This document shows positions 35,901 through 43,837 of a DNA stretch of 64,000 nucleotides, piece after piece. The notes below the pieces were generated by a model. The model searched no databases. It saw nothing but the letters and a program-made list of their open reading frames with translations, and had not been told where the DNA came from. The first letter of the stretch is position 1, and the number at the start of each line of letters is the position of its first letter. The stretch lies in NCBI GenBank assembly GCA_013400115.1, contig VXBP01008959.1, positions 1 through 64,000 of the forward strand, given 5' to 3'. A program made the translations under genes and the position numbers. The DNA is from Rhinopomastus cyanomelas (taxonomy: Eukaryota; Chordata; Aves; Bucerotiformes; Rhinopomastidae).

Positions 35901-37412
35901 AACTACAGGTTTAATGACTCAGAGCCATTACTTGACTCCCCTCCCACCTTCCGGAGTTGAATCATGTGCCTGAACATTAGTGGCACTGGATTCTCTCCTC
36001 CTGTTAATCTTAGCCAAGTAAAAAATAAACCTGAAATCAAAGTATCAGCTAAAGAAAGTCATACTAACACCTAGCCTTATGATAAAAGTGCAGTTGATCC
36101 TTATAAAGTCAATGAGACTTTACCTTCAAAGCTTCTGTTTTCATGCACAGACCCAAGAGGAGTTTTCACAAATGCTCCCCGGGGGATGATGCCAACTTCC
36201 CTGTCTATCTTTTCTATCGTAGCTACCAGGCGAACCTCCTCCTTGATCCTCTGCTTTAAAGAAACACAGACACATTTTAAAGACAGGGCTTAATGTGTCA
36301 TTTCTGAAAATAAGCCTGAGGTGACAATACAAACCACAAAGACTATGAGCCCCATGGCACTAAGAGGAGGCCCTCCACAAATCAGATACTCTTCTCATAA
36401 GAAGTGGGAGCAGACAGTCTAGATTCACCTGATAATTAACCGCCCCTCCTTTGATCCATCCTTCTCTCCTTCTGCTGTTGTCTATTCAGTTATATCAAAT
36501 GGTATCTGCAGCTCCTGTTTAAAGCTCCCAGCCTTGCAATGAGGGTCTGCATCAGTGAACACATAGAAGAAAGAATATTTCTGTGTTGTGTCTGACTTCA
36601 GGACTAACCCCAGTTAGAGTTCGGTCAAGAAGCTGCTGCTACACAGTGATGGCTAAGAGGAAATTGTACTGATCCTGCTTCAGTCTCCATCTGCTTATTA
36701 ACAACAAGGCACAGGAGTCACTGCTTCTGCAGTGGGAGGGAAGAAGGGGTTTCAAAAGCTTGTTTTGCTGTATTTACCTCCTTAATATCTTCAGACAACC
36801 TTTCAGGATCTTCTGCATTTATCTCAGGGTACTCATACTCAAAAGAAGGATCCCCCCAGAAGCGGCCCTGCAGCTGCTGAGTATCTGCAAGCATCTCCTC
36901 GGTGACTAGCGGCAGGAGGCTCCACTCCACGCAGTCGAAGCTGCCAGCGACAAGTGGACACAGGCCAAGCCCGCTGAGGCTCAGAGGCCGCGCCAGGGCC
37001 AGCAGGGCTCTGCCAAGACCCCTCCAGGAGAGCCGGGCACACCCCACCCCCGGCTCCTTCATCCTCTCCCTTCTCCCCTACCCCACAAAGCGTTCTGTCA
37101 GACCTCCCCAGTGCCACTTCCCCAGGCGAGCGCCCGTTTCCCCACACGGGGCGGCGGGAAGGCCCTGTAAGGCCTCCCTCCGCACCTGTAGAGGCGGCTG
37201 CGGGGCGCGGCGCGATCGAGGCCGCAGCCTTCAGTGATGTAGTAGGCGCCGCGCACGGCCTGGATGCAGCCCCAGAAGCGGACTCGCTCGAAACGGTAGT
37301 GGCACCGCAGGAGGGGCAGCGCGGCCGCCATCGCCGCCCGGTGCTCCGCGTTCAGCCCCGCTCCGCCGCCCGCACACAGCTCCAGGGCGGTGGCCAGCTC
37401 CGCCACCTCCAT
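17808..37412 (-). CDS. RSPH9: RSPH9, radial spoke head protein 9 (five coding exons, complete)
   Basis: Exons 37412-37186, 36940-36778, 36250-36124, 35566-35420 and 17968-17808 splice in frame to 825 nt, giving 274 residues plus stop; human RSPH9 has 276. Recognisable segments are YRFERVRFWG, YYITEG, VEWSLLPLVTEEM, GRFWGDPSFEYE, IIPRGAF, LKNKTLLEKADLDPS, DSLEHDIP, LWSLLWPGLTFYH and the C-terminus GTGEKNLDLPFML. The family protein belongs to the radial spoke head of motile cilia and flagella, which signals between the central pair and outer-doublet dynein; human loss causes primary ciliary dyskinesia. The start is the first ATG in its frame, inside a CpG island with an RFX X-box 69 bp upstream. 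Introns are 245, 527, 557 and 17,451 bp. No disruption is seen, so the gene appears functional. Confidence 0.96.
17969..20478. other. RSPH9 intron 4, 3' end, no gene seen
   Basis: Intron sequence next to the RSPH9 terminal exon. No repeat or second exon recognised. Confidence 0.6.
20479..20826 (-). mobile_element. CR1 LINE 3' fragment
   Basis: Reverse complement of a CR1 3' end from GGGTTGGAAGGGACCTCCAA to GCTGAACAATCCCAGCTCTC. On the - strand it reads GLKLEKDRLRLDMRNKFLNL and EVVEAPSLEPFQVRLDG, the C-terminus of an older CR1 subfamily. It lies in RSPH9 intron 4, in sense orientation to the gene. Confidence 0.88.
21163..22105 (+). mobile_element. CR1 LINE with broken reverse transcriptase
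   Basis: Covers much of the CR1 reverse transcriptase: GDWKIANVT, NYRLVSFTSILGKVMEQFVL, motif A region YLDLSKAFDTV, QDRSQRVVVSGTES, motif B LQGSIPGPVL, then SADDTKL where sister copies read FADDTKL, and PLYSALVR. The frame is broken near 21380 by a shift and at 21548 and 21782 by TGA stops. The 3' end of the element is missing after 22105. It is a dead copy, antisense in RSPH9 intron 4. Confidence 0.92.
22372..23010 (+). mobile_element. CR1 LINE 3' fragment, distinct subfamily
   Basis: Begins near AAGTGCAAGGTCCTCCATCT and ends TCTGTGATTCTATGGTTCTG. The coding part is degraded (MIQELEHLCYEDRLRELGLF, then SLEVFKARLD). It differs from the adjacent copy at 21.2-22.1 kb by many substitutions, so the two are separate insertions rather than one split element. 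Confidence 0.85.
23011..29660. other. RSPH9 intron 4, repeat-poor block
   Basis: About 6.6 kb with no recognisable interspersed repeat and no convincing exon. AT-rich stretches with retained structure occur at 23150-23350 and 25060-25150. The many short open frames look random. Confidence 0.6.
29661..29880 (-). mobile_element. CR1 3' fragment, old
   Basis: AAAATCATAGATTGC followed by GGGAAGGACCTGC and CATCTAGTCCAACCCCCAC is a diverged reverse-complement CR1 3' end, fading out after the ACTTGTGCCAGTGTTTCACC segment. Confidence 0.8.
29881..35419. other. RSPH9 intron 4, 5' side, no gene seen
   Basis: 5.5 kb without a recognised repeat family. Contains a C run at about 33751-33758, a T run near 34421-34431 and a small duplication of GGGGTAACTACT at 35119-35150. 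A B-box-like GGTTCAAATCC at 34913 has no A box upstream. No exon supported. Confidence 0.55.
35420..35566 (-). CDS. RSPH9: RSPH9 exon 4
   Basis: The acceptor TTTGCAG|G completes a Gly codon. The exon then encodes LSLMEATKLRSYFHFTEPVN, LKNKTLLEKADLDPSIDF and LDSLEHDIPQ, leaving one base before the donor GTAAAGG. Nearly every residue matches the human segment SLSEAKKLSSYFHFREPVEL and its continuation. This is the most conserved exon of the gene. Confidence 0.95.
36124..36250 (-). CDS. RSPH9: RSPH9 exon 3
   Basis: Reads RIKEEVRLVATIEKIDREVG, then IIPRGAFVKTPLGSVHENRS and FE, ending with G before the donor GTAAAG. It matches the IKEETRLVSVIDQIDK / IIPRGALFKTPFGPTHVNRTFEG region of human RSPH9. 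The acceptor is an AAGCAG tandem (36256-36251). Use of the first AG would add one Gln codon and keep frame. Confidence 0.93.
36778..36940 (-). CDS. RSPH9: RSPH9 exon 2
   Basis: The acceptor CGCTGGCAG|C completes the split Ser. The exon then reads FDCVEWSLLPLVTEEMLADT, includes GRFWGDPSFEYEYPE, and ends SEDIKE at a codon boundary before the donor GTAAATA. It corresponds to the WSLLPPATEEM..GRFMGDPSYEYEH region of human RSPH9. The acidic stretch after PEINAEDPE is the least conserved part. Confidence 0.94.
37186..37412 (-). CDS. RSPH9: RSPH9 exon 1 (coding part)
   Basis: Starts at ATG 37412-37410 and encodes MEVAELATALELCAGGGAGL and on to SRLY plus two bases (AG) of a split Ser codon. The donor is CTACAG|GTGCGG. 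The upstream frame stays open for about 27 codons but has no ATG, so this start is preferred. The exon is GC-rich and alanine-rich, matching the human N-terminus in length and in the RFERVRFWG / YYITEG blocks. Confidence 0.93.
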
Positions 37413-37481
37413 GGCGGTCCCGCGTCGCCGTTGCTCCGGCAGCGCTCGGAGGCGGTGGCACACCGCTGGTGCTGAGCGATT

Positions 37482-37494
37482 GTCGCCAGGCAAC
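37482..37494. promoter_or_regulatory. RFX X-box, RSPH9 promoter
   Basis: GTCGCC-A-GGCAAC fits the RFX consensus GTNRCC N0-3 RGYAAC at every position. It lies 69 bp upstream of the RSPH9 ATG inside the CpG island. RFX factors, with FOXJ1, drive ciliary genes through such sites, which usually sit within a few hundred bases of the start. The motif is near-palindromic, so it has no clear strand. Position, motif quality and gene function agree. Confidence 0.8.
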
Positions 37495-37807
37495 GGCGGG
37501 TCCCGCCTCTCCGCTGCCTTGGGGATGGTGCAGAGCTGCCGCTGCCCTCCCCGCTGGCTGGCCGGTGCTGGGCCCCAGCTCCGGTTGTGCCGATGGACGC
37601 GCTGACCGGCGGGAGCCTCTGGCCCGGGGCCTCACGTTGGCCTCGGGGCTCTCGCAGAGCCCGAACAGGTGTGGGGTGCCGGCCCCTCCCGCGCGGTTCA
37701 TCTGCCCCTCGACCCGGGCCCGCCCAGCGGGCCGGCTGAGGAGGGAGCACGGCAGCGCCCTGGAGAGGCAGGGCTGGACTTTATCACCCTGGTCTGAGGC
37801 ACAGAGA

Positions 37808-37851
37808 TGGACCTTGTGCTTAGGGACGTGATGTGGTGGTGGACTTGATGG
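37808..37851 (+). mobile_element. Short CR1-like 3' remnant
   Basis: TGGACCTTGTGCTTAGGGAC followed by GTGATGTGGTGGTGGACTTG resembles the + strand 3' UTR of a CR1 subfamily. It abuts the next, opposite-strand CR1, which may have inserted into it. Too short for certainty. Confidence 0.5.
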
Positions 37852-38655
37852 TCACAGAATCGTCGGATTTGGAAGGAACCTCAAGAGACCATTGAGTCCA
37901 GCCCCTCTGCCAAAGCATGGCCACCCAGAGCAGATCCCACAGGTGGGTTTTGAATGTCTCCAGAGAAATAAGACTCCACAACTTTTCTGTGAAGCCTGTT
38001 GCAGGGCTTTCGGTTGTGCCAAGTGCTCCTTGTCCTGTCAGTGGGCACAACTGGAAACAGCCAAGCACTATCCTCCCTATAGCCACCCCACAGGTGTTTA
38101 CAGGTGGGGATCAGGGCTCTCAAGACTAAACAGCCCCAGCTCTCTCAACCTTTCCCTCACAAGAGAGATGCTCCAGGCCCCCAGTCATGTTCAATGCCCT
38201 CAGCTGGAGTCTCCCCAGTAGTTCCCTGTGTTTCTTGAACTGGGGAGCCCAGAACTGTACTCAGAACTCTGGATGTGGCCTCACCAGGGCAGAGTAGAAG
38301 GGGATGACCTCTCTAGACTTCCTGACTGTACCTTTCTCACTGCACCCAACAACTCCATTGGCCTTCTTGGCAACAAGGGCACACTGTGGGCTTATGGCCC
38401 ACACTGTCCATCGAGACTCCAAGATCCTTCTCTTCAAGGCTACTTTCCAACAGGTCTCCTCTAACCTATACTGATGCTTGGGGTTGTTCTTCCCCAGGTG
38501 CAGGACTCTACATTTGTTTCTGTTAAACCTCATTAGGTTCCTCTTTACCCATTCACGTCATGCTGAATGGCAGCCCAGCCCTCTGGTGTGTCCTCCCAGC
38601 TTTGTACCATCAGCAGATATGCTAAGGGCACACTGCCCCTCATCCATCTTAAAGG
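37852..38655 (-). mobile_element. CR1 LINE 3' fragment, 0.8 kb
   Basis: Starts TCACAGAATCGTCGG at the 3' end and extends through the C-terminal coding region into the reverse transcriptase side (- strand: CRVLHLGKNNPKHQYRL, ALVAKKANGVVG, FYSALVRPHPE). Several indels break the frame. It lies about 440 bp upstream of the RSPH9 ATG, just outside the CpG island. Confidence 0.9.
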
Positions 38656-40504
38656 TCTGTTCTGAATGTGGCCTAAGACAGCTGAGCTGCATTAGGTTTT
38701 CCTCAATTTCACAAGAGGGCCAAATCCAGGATTGGTAAATCCAAAGAGCGGGATGATGTACAACTGTGTTGCACCTTAGCTGGCATACCCCAAAGGGCTC
38801 AGTTTTCTGCATTTCTTAGCAGCAAAAAAAGAGCAACCCTTCTGAGTCTCACTATTTAGTATGTCATTTTAGAGATCCCGTTCGTGTAGATCTATAAATG
38901 AATAGGTTGTTTACAACCAAAAGGCAGCATTTGTCTCACTTTTGGGGTTTGTTTTGCATTCATTTTTGTGGTCCTGCCTTAAAACTTTGCAGTCTGGCTT
39001 AATACAAAATGCCATGAATAAATGAAGAGATTATGCAGCCGCTTGGACAAATCGAATTTCTGTTTGACATCGTTAGGAAGTTTAAGCTTTTATGTGCATG
39101 CGCTGTATAAACAAATATATGTGTGTGCACTTACATTTCAATCCATCGGCACGTCATAAATTCTTGGATTTCTTTTTCATCTGCTTCCTGTTCTAAAGAA
39201 AACACTGAGCCTGGGAGTGCTGCCCACAACAGCCATCACTTGCTTGTCTGTCAGGTGAGTTGTTTAATGGGCTGCACAGCACACAGTCAGACCTATTAGT
39301 TTTCCTTACGCCACACAAAAAGGGACTGGGATTTCTGAGTGCTGACCACCTCTCTTTGATGTGAATTCCACAGAGCACGAGGCACTGACCACAGACTTCA
39401 TGTCCGTGCTGTCAGCTACCATGGCTGACACATAGAAATAGGAATTTTCAGGCTTTGTAAATTTGTTTAATCACCAGTGTCTCTAGAACTGTATGTCACT
39501 ATGTTGTGGCTATTATCTGGCCAGTAATAAGTAGAACTGCAAGCCAGACTCATTTCATATGAGTTACAGAGGCTACTTGAGACCATAATGAATTTCTGCC
39601 ACCATCAGCCACAGCTGGATTCAAACCAGATGCAAACAGCTGAGAGGCTTTGTAGCCTCTTATGGATCTTCTAAGCCACCCAGTCTCCAGTCTTTGCTTG
39701 TCTTGACTGAAGATTATCGAAAAGGAAATCTACAGCTTAAGGAAACTCTTTCTGGTTCAGTGAAGTCTGGTGGGTAACTGTACTCTGCCTTGCTTTGTCT
39801 TGACCCCAATTACTAAACCTTGATAAGGATCGGGAAGTAAGTGGTTGTATTATTTAACAAATGAAAGGTCAAAAGCACTGCTTTTCAGAAAGGTTAAAGG
39901 TTACTATCACTGTTATTAAACAGTTTGAAAGCAGTTTCTCCCCTCCACTGCCATCCCAGCTTAGACTAGGAGCACCATCGCAGCACTGTGGCAGCAGGGA
40001 GTGTGGGAGAGGTTCATGGCTTTTTTCTGAGACCTGCTCTGGAGAGGGAAGATGCCCTGTTGCAGTGAAGCACAGCAGCTCCCATGGGAGTACTGAACTA
40101 TGTGCCTTTGCCCAGAACAATGTGTGTACTGTGTGCCAAACAGTTCAGCTCCTCCCTGCTTCACCTGGCTGCAGCTGGTGGGGTTTTTTTGGTGAGAAAT
40201 CAAATTCAGGTTCACTTCTATACATCTTGGACCACAGACTGAAGCTCATGGAACTATCTGGAGCATCAAACCTCTGGAAATACATTAAGCTGCTGCTGAG
40301 CACACAGTGGCTTCTGTATGCTTGCACAGCTTTACAACATATTGGGAAAAGAAGCAATGTAGTAGGAAGTGAGCTCAGCTTCCTTCATGCTCTCTCATAT
40401 AGCTCATCTCAAGAGAAAGAAAAGCAATTATTAATCCATGTCACCATTCCTGCTGGTACAGAGGACTTTTGCAGGACAACAGTTGCCCTGTCCTGGGCAT
40501 CTAT
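38656..40504. other. Intergenic upstream of RSPH9, no gene seen
   Basis: Includes an AT-rich but CpG-retaining stretch at 38840-39175 that could be a conserved element. The 235-codon open frame at 39861-40568 runs into the following repeat, has no family resemblance and is taken as chance. Confidence 0.55.
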
Positions 40505-40870
40505 TCACAGAATCACAGAATTATTGAGGCTGGAAAAGACCTCTGAGCTCATCCAGCCCAGCCCATGACCTAATATCACCACACTGGTCAGACCAAGACA
40601 CTCAGGGCCATAGCCAGTCTGTGTTTAAACACCTCTGGGATGGGGACTCCACCACTGCTCTGAAAAATCCATTAGGCTGATGCTGCTCACAATTACACTG
40701 CTGTCTGCCACCGAGGTCACTTCTTCATTTGATGGGGACAGCCTGGAGCTGGTTCTGATGCAGCAAGCAGTAGATGGGGTTATGCCTCCCAGGTGTTTGT
40801 AATACAAGGTTTGATTTTCCTCCCATTTATCTCAAAAACTGAGGCTGTCTCTGGTTCCAGAAACATTGTT
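40505..40870 (-). mobile_element. CR1-like 3' fragment, old
   Basis: TCACAGAATCACAGAATTAT then AAAGACCTCTGAGCTCATCC is the reverse complement of an old CR1 3' end. The interior (GTGTTTAAACACCTCTGGGA) fits a diverged 3' UTR/C-terminal region. The 5' limit is uncertain. Confidence 0.75.
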
Positions 40871-40895
40871 TCCATTCGTTTTCCTGCACGCAAGT

Positions 40896-40945
40896 CACAG
40901 AATCATGAAATCAACCCAACCCCACTCTGCCCACTAAGTCACTAC
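40896..40945 (-). mobile_element. CR1 3' end remnant
   Basis: TCACAGAATCATGAAATCAA followed by CCCAACCCCACTCTGCCCAC is the reverse complement of the tail seen in the CR1 copy that ends at 43837. About 50 bp survive. Confidence 0.65.
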
Positions 40946-42039
40946 TGCATAAGGCAAACAGGAGAGTAAAAGATAGCAAACAAGAAAGGAAAGCACAAAG
41001 TTTCTCTCAGTAGGGAAGGCATGATAGGGAACTGCTTGATAGAAGGTTGTGGGTGTCCAACAGCTGAATAAACTTCAAGAACTGCAAAGCAAAGCTTTGA
41101 GCAATGCTGAGTACAAAAGGAACTGGAGTCAAATAGCAGTTTAACAGCAACAGAAGGGACCAGCAGTGTCCCTACCTGGTGTAATACATAGACTTTGTAT
41201 TGAAGATTGTACTACATAGGGCAGAACTCTGGGAATGTGGGAATACTTTGGCTGCAGGCTGTCCAAAAAAGAAGAAAGTGGATCTTTCAGCTTGTGTGGA
41301 ACTAACATTGTGCTCTCCACTTAGTGAGACGTGAGCTAGCTGGGTGCAGGCACTAGGACATTCAGAGAGAAAAGGCTGAAGGTGCAATGTACACCACAGG
41401 CTGGGCTTCTCCACATCTGGAAGCCCTGCAGGCACATGCTCAGACATAAGTCAACAAGAAATCAGACTGGTAGGTCAGGATGGGAAGAGCTGTGCTGAGA
41501 TAATGGGGAAATGTCCAGAGTGACTATGACCAGCCTTCTTGTCATAATTGCAGGCAGACTGTATGCACAAACAGTGCTTCCCCTGTTCTAGCCAGGAAAA
41601 GGCAGGTATGGGTGCCAAAGAGCTTTGTCTTTTTGTGACATGAAGTTTCCTTTACAGTTCACATCATGATTTCATCACTATAGTATCTGTCTTCCAGACT
41701 GCTCTTGGCACAGGAGATAGGTTTATTGGGGTAAGCGGTACCAATGCGCTGATTGTGCCTGGGCATCCCATGAGTAGCTCTGATTCTTCCAGCTGGCAAG
41801 TGAACACACACAGCTTTCTTTTCTTCAGGTACTCACTGGGGTGAGATGCAGCCCTCTGACTTCATGCCCATCACACTGCTGATCATGCCGCTGCCTGCCT
41901 GAGTAGGAGGGTGCTGCTGAGGAACCCTATGAAAGACAAATCAGCGCAGTGAAGAACTGCTGTGTAAGTGTAATCCTGGTTGTGGTTAGGCTTCAAAAGG
42001 GTTTAATCACTTGGTATTATCCATTACCCCATTAAATTT

Positions 42040-42903
42040 TTTTCAGCCCAGCTCTCCAGCCTGTCCAGGTCTCACTGAATGGCAGCACAGTCTGCAGGGG
42101 TGTCGGCAACACCACCCAGCTTTGTGTCATCAGCAAACTTGCTGACAGTGCACCCTAATCCCTCATCCAAGTCATCAATCAATAGATTGAACAGGACCGG
42201 TCCCAGCATCGACCCCTGGGGCACTCCACTAGACACAGGCCTCCAACTAGACTCTGTCCCACTGACCACTACTCTCTGGCTTCTATCTTGCAGCCAGTTC
42301 ATTATCCACCTCACTACCCAATCATCCAATCCACACTGCCTCAGTTTGGCTGTGAGGGTACTGTGGGAGACTGTGTCAAATGCCTTACTCAAGTCAAGAT
42401 AGACCATATCCACTGCTTTGCCATCGTCTATCCACCTGGTTATGCCCTCATAAAAGGCTATCAGGTTGGTCAATCATGACTTCCCTTTGGTGAAGCTGTG
42501 CTGACTGTCCCTAATAACCCTCTTGTTCTTGATGTGCCTGGAGACAGCCTCTAGAACAAATTGTTCCATCACCTTTCTGGGGATGGAGGTGAAGCTGACC
42601 AGTCTGTAATTACCTGGGTCCTCATTCCTGGGTCCTTTTTTGAAGATCTTAGTGACATTTGCTATCCTCCAGTCTTTAGGCACCTCTCCTGATCCCCATG
42701 ACTTAGCAAAGGTGATGGAGAGTGGCTTAGCAATGACTTCTGCCATCTCCTTTAGCACTCATGGGTGCATCCCATCTGGGCCCATGGATTTATGTCTATC
42801 CAGTTCGCTCAATTTATCCCTAACCCAGTCCTCATCAACCAGAGCAAACTCCTTTGTTGACTTAACTTCCTCTGGGGCCTCAGCAGATAACTACTGGGGG
42901 TTT
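42040..42903 (-). mobile_element. CR1 LINE with nearly continuous reverse transcriptase frame
   Basis: One reading frame spans about 42903 to 42040 on the - strand, interrupted only by stop codons. It shows DKLSELDRHKSMGPDG, NYRLVSFTSI, motif A YLDLSKAFDTV, motif B VPQGSMLGPVLFNL and motif C FADDTKL, all with the catalytic Asp residues present. Stops at the positions after MHP, after FTKGKS and after CAAIQ are all TGA. It is 5' truncated and also lacks the 3' UTR. Not active, but the youngest-looking RT domain here. Confidence 0.93.
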
Positions 42904-43104
42904 TAGACATCCTGAAGTTTAAAGATAGCCAAATTGTTTTCGTGGTTCCCCGGAAGCAGCTTACTGACAATGTTTTGTGGCCTTTACAAGTTCAGTTGTT
43001 AGGCCTAACACTTGTCTGAGGTTCCTAAAGGTACCACAGTAAAATGGTAGACAAATAGGGCTTGTAGTGGCAGGTGCCTCAATGACTTAGGCTTTTGAGA
43101 GACA

Positions 43105-43837
43105 GTAGGCTGGTGAAAGGCCTGGACCACAGTTCTGATGGGTAGTGGCTGAGGCAACTGGGGCTGCTTATTCTAGAGTAGGGGTCCTCAAACCCCGGCC
43201 CACAGGCCAGATATGGCCCCCCAGGGTCTCCAATGTGGCTCACCGGTATTTACCCCCCGCCGGGGGTTGGGGGCTGGAAACCGAGCAGCTGCATATGACT
43301 TCCTGCTGACTGCGCAGCCGGGCTGAGGCAGGCAGCTCCCCCGTCTCTCCCTCCCTCCCTCTAGCTCCCAGGCAGGACAAGCCAGGCAGCACAAACTATA
43401 GCCTGGCCCGCGACACTGTCTGAGGGACAGTGAACCAGGCCCCTGTTTAAAAAGTTTGAGAACCCCTGTTCTAGAGAAAAGGAGGTTGAGGCGAGACCTT
43501 ATTGCTGTTTACTGCTACCTGAGAGGAGGGTGTAGAGAGGTTGGGGCTTGGTCTCTTCTCCCAAGTCACCAGCAATAGGACAAGAGGAAATGGCCTCAAG
43601 TTGTGCCGGGGAGGGTTAGATTTGATATCAGGACAAATGTCTTCCCTGTCAGAGTAGTCAGGGGTTGAAACAGCTTCCTAGGGAGGGGGTGGAGTCGCTG
43701 TCCCTGGAGGTGTTCAAAAAATGAGTAGATATGTCCTTGGGGAACAGACTTTAATGGGCAGAGTGGGGTTGGGTTGATGGTTGGACTGGATGATCTTGGA
43801 GGTCTCTTACAACCTTAGTGACTCTATGATTCTATGA
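43105..43837 (+). mobile_element. CR1 LINE 3' fragment split by a hAT element
   Basis: The left part runs to ACTGGGGCTGCTTATTCTAG; the right part resumes at 43469 with TTCTAGAGAAAAGGAGG and continues to the 3' end (GACTCTATGATTCTATGACC). Removing 43179-43468 and one 8-bp duplication gives a continuous CR1 coding segment, so the CR1 was there first. Confidence 0.9.
43179..43468 (-). mobile_element. hAT-type MITE, copy 2 (290 bp)
   Basis: Ends are TAGGGGTCCTCAAA and TTTGAGAACCCCTG, imperfect inverted repeats matching the termini of the 5156-5287 element apart from one change at each end. Flanks are the perfect 8-bp duplication TTCTAGAG (43171-43178 and 43469-43476). Subterminal blocks (ACTTTTTAAACAGGGG, CAGACAGTGTCG on the - strand; AACCCCGGCC on +) are shared with copy 1 in inverted order. 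The interior holds a CTCC-rich tract and no coding capacity. It is a non-autonomous element needing a transposase supplied elsewhere. Confidence 0.9.

Larger units (their letters stand above)
36890..37760. promoter_or_regulatory. CpG island over the RSPH9 promoter and first exons
   Basis: This is the only GC- and CpG-dense stretch in the window, with frequent CCGCC/GGCGG boxes and no TATA box seen before the ATG. It covers RSPH9 exon 1, intron 1 and part of exon 2, and extends about 350 bp upstream of the start codon. CpG-island promoters can be bidirectional, but no recognisable gene starts on the + strand here. The long + strand frames across it look like GC-rich chance frames. Confidence 0.85.

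Noticed and set aside
37469..37831. 120-codon GC-rich open frame on + strand across the RSPH9 promoter
   Set aside because: Composition follows the CpG island, there is no recognisable domain, and it overlaps the promoter and X-box. A chance frame.
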